A DNA stretch of 64,000 nt from Enterococcaceae bacterium OF42-14pH9A (GTDB taxonomy: Bacteria; Bacillota; Bacilli; Lactobacillales; Enterococcaceae). Made by a program: the position numbers and the translations under genes. The notes beneath the pieces are model-generated. The model did not search any database. It was not told where the DNA came from and saw nothing but the letters and a program-made list of their open reading frames with translations. Position 1 is the stretch's first letter. Each line of letters begins with the position of its first letter. The DNA is taken from positions 1-64,000 of the forward strand of contig JAQEYU010000002.1 in NCBI GenBank assembly GCA_027692465.1, read 5' to 3'. This document shows positions 36,077 to 43,470 of the stretch, one piece after another.

Positions 36077-36616
36077 TCACAGAGAAAAACGATAGATTTT
36101 TAACGGTTCCTCTTCACCGGGCTCCTCCCAAAAATACTGAAAAATCCCGCCACAGCTTTCAATGATCCGCTGACTGGCTGCATTTCCTTGGGAAGCACTG
36201 ACAATAATAGCAGTCTCATTTGTCTCCTCTTTGAAATAATCCAACGCAAATTTTAACAAGGTCAGTCCATACCCGTTTCGTCTGGCAGCAGGCCTTACAT
36301 CGTAGCCCACATTGCCTGTACTCACTGCCAACTCCGAAGTCATACCCGTCCGAATACGAACACTGCCGACTATACGCCCAGCTTTATCAAACAAGCAATA
36401 TTCTAATTGCGGAACCCGTCCAGAGTCAGCAGCAGGTCGGCTATTCTTATCAAGCAATGCTAGAAAAGAAAAAAAGTCGCCATCATATTTTTCAAACTTG
36501 GCCAACAGCTCGCGACTGTACAAATCAAAGCAACCATTTTCCAGAAAATCACGACGATACTCCTCGTAGGCTTCCTTATCTTGTGGCAGTAGCTGTCGGA
36601 TGATATTCTTCTCCAA
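36077..36616 (-). CDS. GNAT-family N-acetyltransferase
   Basis: About 179 residues. The acetyl-CoA site is visible as VGYDVRPAARRNGYGLTLLKFAL near 110-130, and the conserved ASQGNAASQRIIESCGG follows near 145. The substrate is unknown. The start is taken as TTG at 36616, with GAGGTG six bases upstream; a GTG three codons earlier lies inside that site. It is monocistronic with its own terminator. Confidence 0.8.
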   Translation of the reverse strand: MEKNIIRQLLPQDKEAYEEYRRDFLENGCFDLYSRELLAKFEKYDGDFFSFLALLDKNSRPAADSGRVPQLEYCLFDKAGRIVGSVRIRTGMTSELAVSTGNVGYDVRPAARRNGYGLTLLKFALDYFKEETNETAIIVSASQGNAASQRIIESCGGIFQYFWEEPGEEEPLKIYRFSL

Positions 36617-36730
36617 TTCTATCACCTCACGAATTCATAATGAGATTATACCTTGCTTCCTCAGTCGGTTCCAACTTATTTCGATAGGAGCTGGGTAGAA
36701 AAACAGCGTCTCCCTTGTTTTCACATGTAT

Positions 36731-37576
36731 TCAACTATTTTTCAGCTTTCGTCCCTGCAGCCAAGTCCAAAGAAAATAGCCGCCCCCCGCAACTGTCAGC
36801 ACTACCAGTGCAAACCATTTTTCCCAGAATGCGCCAACCAGCAGGCCGGCTGCTGTCAAGCGCCGTACAATCCCAATGAGGGCAAACCCGTACAAAACCA
36901 GCGCCATCGGATAAAAGGCCGGCTCTGCTGTTTTGATCAGCCAGAAAGTCAAAGCTGCAAACAGCAGCCCCAGCAAAAGCAAATCTGCCGGATACGGAAT
37001 CTGTATCAGCCCGTTATCCACCAGTAAAAGCCCCGCTGCCAGCTGGCCGCCGATTACCAGCAGCAGGATCAAAAAGGTCCCGGCAAAGACCAGTTTGGAG
37101 CTCCGTACTTTTTTCCCGTAGATTCCGTATTTGATGAGCCAAAAGATCCCGGCCACTCCCAAAAGACCCAGCGCACCGCTGATGAGGTATTGAGGAATGG
37201 AAATGCGCATGACACTCTTACTGCCAAAATCGCTGATCAGGTTGATGGCCCACAAGATTCCCACCACGATTGCTGCCAAGGACAGCAGTGATTTGATCCC
37301 GGCCTTGGACGTATTGGCCAAAAGCTCGTCTGCCATTTCTTTAGGCGCACTGCCGAAAAATTCAGCCGCTGTGACCCCATCGGCCTGGGCAGCAGCCAGA
37401 TCCGTCGCCAGCTGATACAACTGAGCATTCAGTTCCCCTTCATCCACCAGAATCCCCGCCAAAGACATATAGGTCCGCAGATCATCAAAATAAGTTTTAT
37501 TGGCCGGCTCCAGCTGTTCTTCCAAGCGGTTCAGCTTTTCTCGGTACTCCGCGGCTGTCGTCATTTTCTTTTTCAT
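36731..37576 (-). CDS. PadR-linked membrane protein (DUF1129/DUF1700-like)
   Basis: 281 residues. The N-terminal 100 residues are soluble and helical, starting AAEYREKLNRLEEQLEPANKTYFDDLRTY-like in character (shape of the DUF1700/DUF1129 group), followed by about six membrane segments to the end. Such proteins are typically encoded directly after a PadR repressor, as here, and are thought to serve envelope stress or export; the role is not known. The ATG overlaps the PadR stop codon (TGATG), so translation is coupled. Confidence 0.75.
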   Translation of the reverse strand: MKKKMTTAAEYREKLNRLEEQLEPANKTYFDDLRTYMSLAGILVDEGELNAQLYQLATDLAAAQADGVTAAEFFGSAPKEMADELLANTSKAGIKSLLSLAAIVVGILWAINLISDFGSKSVMRISIPQYLISGALGLLGVAGIFWLIKYGIYGKKVRSSKLVFAGTFLILLLVIGGQLAAGLLLVDNGLIQIPYPADLLLLGLLFAALTFWLIKTAEPAFYPMALVLYGFALIGIVRRLTAAGLLVGAFWEKWFALVVLTVAGGGYFLWTWLQGRKLKNS

Positions 37577-37890
37577 CAGTCCTCAACTCCCATCAAACGA
37601 TTTACTTTCTGCTCCAACTGCTGCCACTGCTCTGTGAAATCCGCCAAGGCCCGCTGCCCGGCTGTTGTTAGTGTAAAGTATTTCCGATCCGGACCCTCCG
37701 GCGATTTTTTCATGCTACCGGTGATCAGATCATTTTTCTCCAGCTTTTGCAACAGCGGATAGACGGTTCCGCCGACAATGGTCGTAAAGCCTGCTGCCTT
37801 CAGCTGCTGCACCAGCTCGTATCCGTAAATGGTGCCTGCCCCGTCCCGAATCAGTGCCAGCACACAGCCCTCCAGCACCCCTTTGAGCAT
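37576..37890 (-). CDS. PadR-family transcription repressor
   Basis: 104 residues. The winged helix is recognisable by YGYELVQQLKAAGF, GGTVYPLLQKLEKNDLI and the RKYFTLTTAGQRAL wing, with a short C-terminal dimer helix. AAGGAGA six bases upstream sets the start at 37890. It is first in a two-gene operon with the membrane protein. Its promoter overlaps a perfect inverted repeat, so autorepression is likely. The inducer is unknown. Confidence 0.92.
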   Translation of the reverse strand: MLKGVLEGCVLALIRDGAGTIYGYELVQQLKAAGFTTIVGGTVYPLLQKLEKNDLITGSMKKSPEGPDRKYFTLTTAGQRALADFTEQWQQLEQKVNRLMGVED

Positions 37891-37946
37891 TTGGGTCTCC
37901 TTCACCACCAAGCCCCCCTTTGATTTTGTTGTAACGTGAACCTATC

Positions 37947-38023
37947 TCTACTAGTTTGTTTTACATACTACTAAATCCCCTTCAACTATAACTCACCACC
38001 ACTAGTTTGTAAAGCAAACTAGT
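37947..38023 (-). promoter_or_regulatory. PadR operon promoter with overlapping operators
   Basis: A near-consensus promoter, TTTACA (38008-38013) and TATAGT (37985-37990) with a 17-base spacer. ACTAGTTTG/CAAACTAGT (38001-38009 and 38015-38023) is a perfect 9-bp inverted repeat that covers the -35 box. A second, related copy (37947-37973) with CTAGTTTG and TACTA halves lies downstream of the start point. Confidence 0.75.
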
Positions 38024-38074
38024 AGAAAAAAATCCGATTGTTAGCAGCCCGCCTGAAAAATATCATCGCAAACG

Positions 38075-38108
38075 AAAAAAACACCGACGAAACCAGCTTC
38101 GTCGGTGT
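38075..38108 (-). terminator. Terminator of the HAD phosphatase gene
   Basis: ACACCGACGAA and TTCGTCGGTGT arms followed by TTTTTT on the minus strand. Confidence 0.88.
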
Positions 38109-38205
38109 AAAGCAGCGTATCTGTCTTAATTGGAACAAAGCAGCGCTCCCCTGCAGCGAGATTTAAAATATCGAAGTCACAGCTGCCGGCTCAATCAGCC
38201 CCTTG

Positions 38206-38880
38206 TTACTCAAACAGCGCCAGTACCCGCTCATCAGTAAAATCATCGATCACAGCAGCGACATTGCCCAGATAAGACAGCATGGCGCCGTTGCCGTCGG
38301 TGGTGATGGCGAAGATCTTTTTGGCCGCCGCGTTGTGGGCTGCTTTGATACCCGAGACAGAATCTTCAAAGACGACACATTCCGATGGATCCAGGCCGAT
38401 CTTTGCGGCTGACTGCAGATAAAAATCCGGCGCCGGCTTGCTTTTCATATCGCCGTTGTCATAAACGACCTGATCGTAATCAAACCAGTGCCCCAGCTCA
38501 AAGCGCTCAAAATAAAAGTCGACGTTGCCTTTGCCCGCTGCCGTAGCGATATTGAAAGGCACCTGTTTTTCCTTCAGATAATCCAGAAATTCCGGAAGTC
38601 CGGCTGTCAGGTGGGCTTCGGCGGGATGCTCCTGCACCATTTGTCGATAGATATCCTCTTTTTTCTCGCCCCACTCGATGGCCTCTTCCTTAGTAAAGGG
38701 ACGCTCAAAAAGATACTCCAGGACCAGACGATTGTTTTTGCCATGAACATTTTGATCGAACTCGTCGCGAGTCAGCTTTTTGTGGGCTTCTTTTTCAGCA
38801 AAAGCCAGCCAAGCCTCTTCATTGAAGCGGGAATCTTGAAACATCGTCCCGTTGAAATCGAACAGTACACCTTTCAGCAT
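38206..38880 (-). CDS. HAD-superfamily hydrolase, beta-phosphoglucomutase-like
   Basis: 224 residues. Motif I is DFNGTM (residues 8-13; the usual DxDGT has Asn in place of the second Asp). Motif II is IATAAGKGNV near 115, and motifs III/IV are KSKPAPDFYLQSA and VFEDSVSGI near 150-175. A helical cap lies between. Family members are phosphatases or phosphomutases of small sugars. In a mutase or phosphatase the second aspartate of motif I is the acid/base, so its change to Asn here may limit activity. The start at 38880 follows AAGGA; a MITE begins 28 bases upstream. Confidence 0.85.
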   Translation of the reverse strand: MLKGVLFDFNGTMFQDSRFNEEAWLAFAEKEAHKKLTRDEFDQNVHGKNNRLVLEYLFERPFTKEEAIEWGEKKEDIYRQMVQEHPAEAHLTAGLPEFLDYLKEKQVPFNIATAAGKGNVDFYFERFELGHWFDYDQVVYDNGDMKSKPAPDFYLQSAAKIGLDPSECVVFEDSVSGIKAAHNAAAKKIFAITTDGNGAMLSYLGNVAAVIDDFTDERVLALFE

Positions 38881-38907
38881 AGCAGACACATCCTTTTTAT
38901 TTTCGTT

Positions 38908-39065
38908 GGGGGTGTCTGAAAACTCCGAGAAATCCAGATTTTGGCGAACTTTTTGGGCAATCAAGCAGTAAAGCACAGCTTAGGTGGTGCATAAACGCGC
39001 ATTTACGATACAGATTGCGGTGAAAAGTAACCAAAAATCTGTCGCTGGAATTTTCAGACACGGCC
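38908..39065 (+). mobile_element. MITE-like element, copy 2
   Basis: 158 bp with ends GGGGTGTCTGAAAACTC and TTTTCAGACACGGCC. Same orientation and layout as the copy at 55160. The TA duplication has decayed. It separates the HAD gene from the divergent persulfide operon. Confidence 0.8.
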
Positions 39066-39191
39066 TCTCTTTATTGTGCAAAAAAAATGTCGGAATGGCA
39101 AATGAGAGCCAAAAACCAGATACCATAGCGGGTATAGCAGATATTATGACGCCAATTGCTGCTCTTTTCCAAATTTTTGTAAACAAAAAGC

Positions 39192-39236
39192 TTGACGTGC
39201 CGCTTTCCTTTGGTTTTAATATACCCGTATAGGTAT
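39192..39236 (+). promoter_or_regulatory. Promoter and CstR-type operator of the persulfide operon
   Basis: TTGACG (39192-39197) and TTTAAT (39215-39220) with a 17-base spacer. ATACCCGTATAGGTAT (39221-39236), directly after the -10 box, is an inverted repeat with the C/G tract and AT flanks seen at CsoR/CstR sites. cstR is the last gene of the operon, so autoregulation is likely. Confidence 0.7.
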
Positions 39237-39250
39237 AAAAAAGGGAGTGA

Positions 39251-39571
39251 GTGCAATTGTTTACGCTATTCAGGAAAACACCGGCAATCTCCGTCTCAGA
39301 ACTCCAGGATAAGCTTAAGAAGCCGCTTCGCCTGTTGGATGTCCGCAGTTCGGATGAATACCGGGGTGGACATATTCCTCAGGCGGAAAACTGGCCGTTG
39401 GAGCGGGTGCAAAGCTTTACCGGCAAGAAAGAGCAGCAGATTTATGTGATTTGTCAATCCGGGATGCGCAGCAAAAAAGCAGCGGCGCTCCTGCGAAAAA
39501 AAGGGTTCGATGCGGTCAATGTCCACGGTGGCATGCATGCCTGGACGGGCCCGATAAGAGGTGGAAAATGA
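39251..39571 (+). CDS. Rhodanese-domain sulfurtransferase
   Basis: 106 residues. One rhodanese domain with the LLDVRSSDEYRGGHIPQAENWP region at 28-49 and active-site loop CQSGMRS at about 68-74, cysteine being the persulfide carrier. GTG at 39251 is used as start; a TTG two codons later has the better distance to GGGAG. The stop overlaps the start of the next gene by four bases (ATGA). It is first of four genes for sulfane-sulfur handling. Confidence 0.88.
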   Translation: MQLFTLFRKTPAISVSELQDKLKKPLRLLDVRSSDEYRGGHIPQAENWPLERVQSFTGKKEQQIYVICQSGMRSKKAAALLRKKGFDAVNVHGGMHAWTGPIRGGK

Positions 39572-41235
39572 CTGTGAAAAAAGTAATAATCGTTGGTGGT
39601 GTAGCTGGCGGAATGTCCGCTGCGACCCGCTTGCGGCGCTTGTCGGAGGATACCGAGATCATTGTCTTTGAAAAGGGACCTTACGTTTCTTTTGCTAATT
39701 GCGGCCTGCCGTATTATGTTTCCGGTGAGATCGCAGACCGAGATGAGCTGCTGGTACAGACGCCGGAAAGTCTGCGGGCCCGCTTTGGACTGGATGTCCG
39801 TCCGCAACAGGAAGTGCTGGCTATCGATGCCGCTCTTAAAGAAGTCACCGTACAAGACGGTGAGCGGATTTACAAAGAAAGCTACGACAAACTACTGCTG
39901 TCCCCCGGTGCTAAGCCGTTTGTCCCGGAAATTCCAGGGGTGGCTGACGCAAAAAACGTCTTTGTCCTGCGAAATCTGCCGGATCTGGATCAAATCATGG
40001 CTCGCCTTGCAAACGCCCAAGTCCAACAAGTTGTGGTAATTGGTGCCGGTTTCATCGGCTTGGAAATGGCAGAGAATCTGGCCAAACGCGGCCTGATCGT
40101 CACCGTTGTCGAAAAAGCACCGCACCTGCTGCCGCCATTGGATGAAGAAATGGCCGCTTATGTGGAAAAAGAACTGACAGCAAAGGGGTTGCGAGTGATC
40201 ACCGGCCAATCGGCAGCCGCGTTTGAAGCGGACGGCAAACAGCTTCTCTTGGAAGACGGCAGCCGGATCACCAGTGATCTGACAATCTTGTCAGTCGGCG
40301 TCCAGCCGGAGACAACCCTCGCCAAAGAAGCCGGACTTAAACTGGGTTTGCGAGGCGGTATTCTCGTGGATGAAAACTACCGGACCAGTGCTGCCGATAT
40401 CTACGCAGTCGGAGATGCCATCGTGGTCAAGCAGCAGATCACCGGTGAAGATGCCTTGATTTCGCTGGCTTCACCGGCCAATCGGCAGGGAAGAGCAGTC
40501 GCTGATGTATTGGCAGGTCTGCCTCGTAAAAATAACGGCAGCATCGGTACCGCCATTCTGCGGGTTTTCGATCTGGCTGCTGCTTCCACCGGTCTCAGTG
40601 AACGGGCTGCCATCGCTTCCGGATTGAATGCCGCTGTCGTTCACGTTTCCGGCAAAGATCATGCCGGCTATTTCCCGGGAGCGACCCCGTTGACCTTAAA
40701 GCTGGTCTTCGATCCGGTCACCGGACAGCTTTTCGGAGCTCAAGGAGTTGGGGAAAAAGGCGTGGACAAGCGGATCGATATTTTGGCGACAGCTATCAAA
40801 GGCGGGCTCACGATTTTCGATTTGCCGGAATTGGAATTCACCTATGCGCCGCCCTTTGGTTCCGCCAAGGATCCGGTGAACATGCTGGGTTATGCGGCCA
40901 TGAATCTGGCCGAAAACCTCAGCGAAAGCCTGCAATGGCATCAGCTGACCGATGCATTGGATCAAGGAATGCAGCTTTTGGACGTGCGAACCCCGCAAGA
41001 GCTGGCAACAGGCGGGCATTTCAAACGAGCTGCCCATCATATTCCGCTTCATGAACTTCGCTGCCGGCTTAACGAACTGACCACCGATCAGGAATACATC
41101 GTGACCTGTCACAGCGGGCTGCGGAGTTATCTGGCTGAACGAATCTTGAAGCAGGCGGGCTTTTCCGTCAAAAATCTCGACGGCGGCTTCTCGTTGTACA
41201 GCACCGTCAAACCGGAGGAGATAAAGCATGTATGA
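39568..41235 (+). CDS. cdr: Coenzyme A-disulfide reductase with C-terminal rhodanese domain
   Basis: 555 residues. The N-terminal flavoprotein has VGGVAGGMSAA (9-19) for FAD, the single catalytic cysteine in SFANCGLPYY (Cys45), a second dinucleotide motif VVIGAGFIGLEMAE near 157, and the family dimer domain. A rhodanese domain follows at about 465-555 with TCHSGLRS. Such CoADR-RHD fusions reduce CoA disulfide, CoA persulfide and polysulfide with NAD(P)H, which frees sulfide. The ATG overlaps the previous stop; 39 in-frame codons upstream are a shadow of the rhodanese gene. The end overlaps the next gene by eight bases. Confidence 0.93.
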   Translation: MTVKKVIIVGGVAGGMSAATRLRRLSEDTEIIVFEKGPYVSFANCGLPYYVSGEIADRDELLVQTPESLRARFGLDVRPQQEVLAIDAALKEVTVQDGERIYKESYDKLLLSPGAKPFVPEIPGVADAKNVFVLRNLPDLDQIMARLANAQVQQVVVIGAGFIGLEMAENLAKRGLIVTVVEKAPHLLPPLDEEMAAYVEKELTAKGLRVITGQSAAAFEADGKQLLLEDGSRITSDLTILSVGVQPETTLAKEAGLKLGLRGGILVDENYRTSAADIYAVGDAIVVKQQITGEDALISLASPANRQGRAVADVLAGLPRKNNGSIGTAILRVFDLAAASTGLSERAAIASGLNAAVVHVSGKDHAGYFPGATPLTLKLVFDPVTGQLFGAQGVGEKGVDKRIDILATAIKGGLTIFDLPELEFTYAPPFGSAKDPVNMLGYAAMNLAENLSESLQWHQLTDALDQGMQLLDVRTPQELATGGHFKRAAHHIPLHELRCRLNELTTDQEYIVTCHSGLRSYLAERILKQAGFSVKNLDGGFSLYSTVKPEEIKHV

Positions 41236-41527
41236 TACCATCACAACTGCCGAACTGACGCAAAAATTACAAGCCGGCCAACCGGAACTTTTGGATGTAC
41301 GGGAGCCTGACGAATTCGCCGCTGGACATATCCCCGAAGCACGCAATCTGCCCTTGAGCCAACTGGTTGCAGCTCAAGATACCTTGGATCCGTCGCAGCA
41401 TTATTACCTGATCTGCCGCTCTGGCAACCGGTCAGCCAATGCCTGTGCTTACCTGTCCCAGAAGGGCTTTCAAGTCACTAACGTTGCCGGCGGAATGCTC
41501 GATTGGAAAGGGGCGGTCAGCCAATGA
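41228..41527 (+). CDS. Rhodanese-domain sulfurtransferase
   Basis: 99 residues, single rhodanese domain with LLDVREPDEFAAGHIPEARNLP at 20-41 and active-site CRSGNRS near 63. GGAGGAG stands before the ATG. It is the third sulfurtransferase domain encoded in the operon, and its ends overlap both neighbours, which shows tight translational coupling. Confidence 0.9.
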   Translation: MYDTITTAELTQKLQAGQPELLDVREPDEFAAGHIPEARNLPLSQLVAAQDTLDPSQHYYLICRSGNRSANACAYLSQKGFQVTNVAGGMLDWKGAVSQ

Positions 41528-41787
41528 GTACCGCTTGTGAAAAATCCATTCTGAACCGCTTGAAACGAACAGAAGGCCAGCTGCGGGGCATCCAGAAAAT
41601 GATCGAAGCAGAGCAGGACTGCAGCGATGTCATCACCCAGCTGAGTGCCGTCCGTTCCAGTGTCGACCGGATCATGGGCATCATCGTCGCCGAAAATCTG
41701 AAAAACTGCCTGGAGCACCCGGACGAAGATGCCGCCTATCAAGCAGAAAAAATCCAACAGGCCATTCGCATGATCGTCAAAAAGTGA
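41524..41787 (+). CDS. cstR: CstR-type persulfide-sensing repressor (CsoR family)
   Basis: 87 residues, all helical, with the LNRLKRTEGQLRGIQKMIE first helix of the CsoR/RcnR family. Cys33 and Cys62 are the conserved pair. The copper-ligand histidine of CsoR, four residues before the second cysteine, is Asn58 here, which is the CstR pattern: the cysteines sense persulfide and do not bind copper (family knowledge). It starts in the last codon of the rhodanese gene (ATGA overlap). Its operator is probably at 39221-39236. Confidence 0.88.
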   Translation: MSTACEKSILNRLKRTEGQLRGIQKMIEAEQDCSDVITQLSAVRSSVDRIMGIIVAENLKNCLEHPDEDAAYQAEKIQQAIRMIVKK

Positions 41788-41815
41788 CCGGCACCTGGAA
41801 TCCAAATCAGACAAC

Positions 41816-41867
41816 TAAACAGCCTTCCGCAGAATTTCTGATGAAGTTCTGCGGGAGGCTGTTTTTG
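41816..41867 (+). terminator. Terminator of the persulfide operon
   Basis: AAACAGCCTTCCGCAGAA and TTCTGCGGGAGGCTGTTT form a long stem followed by TT. Confidence 0.88.
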
Positions 41868-41931
41868 ATTGATTGGCGCAGGATCCGGCCGGTGTTGATT
41901 TTCAGGCTTGTCGGAAGCTTGGTGCAGTGCC

Positions 41932-42390
41932 TCATTTTTGATAATGGACATACATCCGAGCCTCTTGACTCGTCCCTTCTTCATGCACCAGACATAAAAA
42001 CTGCCAGCCGTATCTTTCATAAAAGGCAGTATGATCGGTAAGCAAATACAGAGTTTCGTTCCCTGCTGCTGCCATATCCTGACAGACAAAATCCAGCAGC
42101 TGCCCGGCAATCCCTTTTTTCCGAAAAGTTTTTTCCACGAACAAAGCACAGAGATTCGGGGTCAGATCCTTTCTGTCATGAAAATCGTTTTCGATGACGC
42201 CGCAACCGCCGATGATCTGCTCCTCTTGCATGACCAGATACCACCGGGGAATCTCCACTTTCTCAGCCGCAGCAGCTGTGATACTTTCCAGATAGACTTC
42301 CTGCGGCAGCTGCCATTTTTCGTGAAACCAGCGTGCCGCAGCAGACTTGAGCTCCGGACGCTGCCGGATATCGATTATTTGATAGGTCAT
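41932..42390 (-). CDS. GNAT-family N-acetyltransferase
   Basis: 152 residues. The acetyl-CoA loop is seen as FVEKTFRKKGIAGQLLDFVCQDMAAAG near 80-105, then LYLLTDHTAFYERYGWQF. The substrate is unknown. AGGAGC sets the start at 42390; the open frame continues into the adjacent MITE, but those codons are part of the element. A MITE begins 24 bases upstream. Confidence 0.85.
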   Translation of the reverse strand: MTYQIIDIRQRPELKSAAARWFHEKWQLPQEVYLESITAAAAEKVEIPRWYLVMQEEQIIGGCGVIENDFHDRKDLTPNLCALFVEKTFRKKGIAGQLLDFVCQDMAAAGNETLYLLTDHTAFYERYGWQFLCLVHEEGTSQEARMYVHYQK

Positions 42391-42413
42391 CTTTGCTCCT
42401 TTTGTCTTGATTA

Positions 42414-42570
42414 GGGCGTGTCTGAAAACTCCAGTGGCAGATATTTTGGTCCTTTTCACCGCAATCTACTCGTAAATGCGCAGCTTATGCACCACATAAG
42501 CTGCGCTTTACTCCTTGATTTCGGCAGGTCCGCAAAAATCTGGATTCCCCCAGAGTTTTCAGACACGCCC
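42414..42570 (-). mobile_element. MITE-like element, copy 3 (best preserved palindrome)
   Basis: 157 bp, opposite orientation to copies 2 and 4, flanked by TA on both sides (42412-42413, 42571-42572). Ends GGGCGTGTCTGAAAACTC and GAGTTTTCAGACACGCCC. In the centre GCGCAGCTTATG and CATAAGCTGCGC are perfect 12-base arms with a 5-base loop (42478-42506). The right end supplies the stop codon of the AraC gene. Confidence 0.85.
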
Positions 42571-43445
42571 TATTCCAGTGGAATATAGAGATCGACTTCG
42601 CTTTCCGGATGATCATAACCTAGAAAGCGCCGGTCGTAAACTTCAAAATCTTCCCGCCAGGCCAGTTTTTCGTCGGTAGTCAAAAACCAAGTCCCCCAGA
42701 TGTATTCGAAGGTTTTCGGCAGCATCTGTAAGCTGCCCCGATGAGTAAAAACAGCATAGCGGCCGCCGGGGATGACCTTTGGGACAAATTCCGGCGGCAG
42801 ATCGGCAAAAGAAGTCACCTCGACACCTGCCACCTCCGTGAATAAAACAGTATCGTGCATCGTATACAGCGTATTTTCATGACAAGCTTCGCAGATTCCG
42901 AAGCCGCGACCGTCAACCAGCCGATTCGGAATCTGGCGATAAAGCCGATTTGCCTGATCCCACAACTCCCGCAGCCGATTGTCTTTCAGTGTCGTTTCCC
43001 CTCGCAGGCCGGCGACTTTGATTTCAGGGATCTCCAAAATCTCCGGATGGACCGTCACATTGGCCGCCAGGTGATCCAAAAGTCCGTGATCCAGTAGTGC
43101 TTTTGCTCCGATAAAAATGTCCAGCTGATTTTTGCGATAGTCTCGCGGGCTGACCTGATAGACGAGTTTGAAGGCACGGCTGAAAGCTTCGGCAGAATCA
43201 AAGCCGGCCGCCAATGCAATCGTGATCACCTTGCTTTTGGTATACAAAAGCTTTTTGGCTGCTTCGGCCAAGCGGCGTTTTTTGATGTAGCTGCCCACAC
43301 TTTCGCCGAGAACAGCAGCAAACTGGCGGGTCAGGTGATAATAGGAATAACCGGCCGCCTGCGCAACGGCTTCAACTGTCAGGGGTTCGTCCAAATGCTC
43401 CTCGATGTAGCTGACTGCTTGTTCCAATGCACGGCGGTAGTCCAT
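42570..43445 (-). CDS. AraC-family regulator with GyrI-like effector domain
   Basis: 291 residues. An N-terminal double helix-turn-helix (residues 5-105; VEAVAQAAGYSYYHLTRQF and IALAAGFDSAEAFSRAF) is joined to a C-terminal GyrI-like small-molecule-binding domain (from about 125; the VLFTEVAGVEVTSF and GGRYAVFTHRG strands). The layout is that of Rob/BmrR-like multidrug or stress regulators. It follows the acyltransferase gene by 25 bases on the same strand. The stop TAG is made by the TA duplication plus the first base of the MITE, so the original C-terminus may have differed. Confidence 0.9.
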   Translation of the reverse strand: MDYRRALEQAVSYIEEHLDEPLTVEAVAQAAGYSYYHLTRQFAAVLGESVGSYIKKRRLAEAAKKLLYTKSKVITIALAAGFDSAEAFSRAFKLVYQVSPRDYRKNQLDIFIGAKALLDHGLLDHLAANVTVHPEILEIPEIKVAGLRGETTLKDNRLRELWDQANRLYRQIPNRLVDGRGFGICEACHENTLYTMHDTVLFTEVAGVEVTSFADLPPEFVPKVIPGGRYAVFTHRGSLQMLPKTFEYIWGTWFLTTDEKLAWREDFEVYDRRFLGYDHPESEVDLYIPLE

Positions 43446-43470
43446 TCTGTTCCCTCCTTTTCCCAGTCGT

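Noticed and set aside
39451..39567. Longer N-terminus for the CoA-disulfide reductase
   Set aside because: The extra 39 codons overlap the rhodanese gene in another frame and lack any similarity; the ATGA overlap start fits.
42391..42459. GNAT protein extended into the MITE
   Set aside because: The extension is encoded by the element itself, and AGGAGC stands directly before the ATG at 42390.
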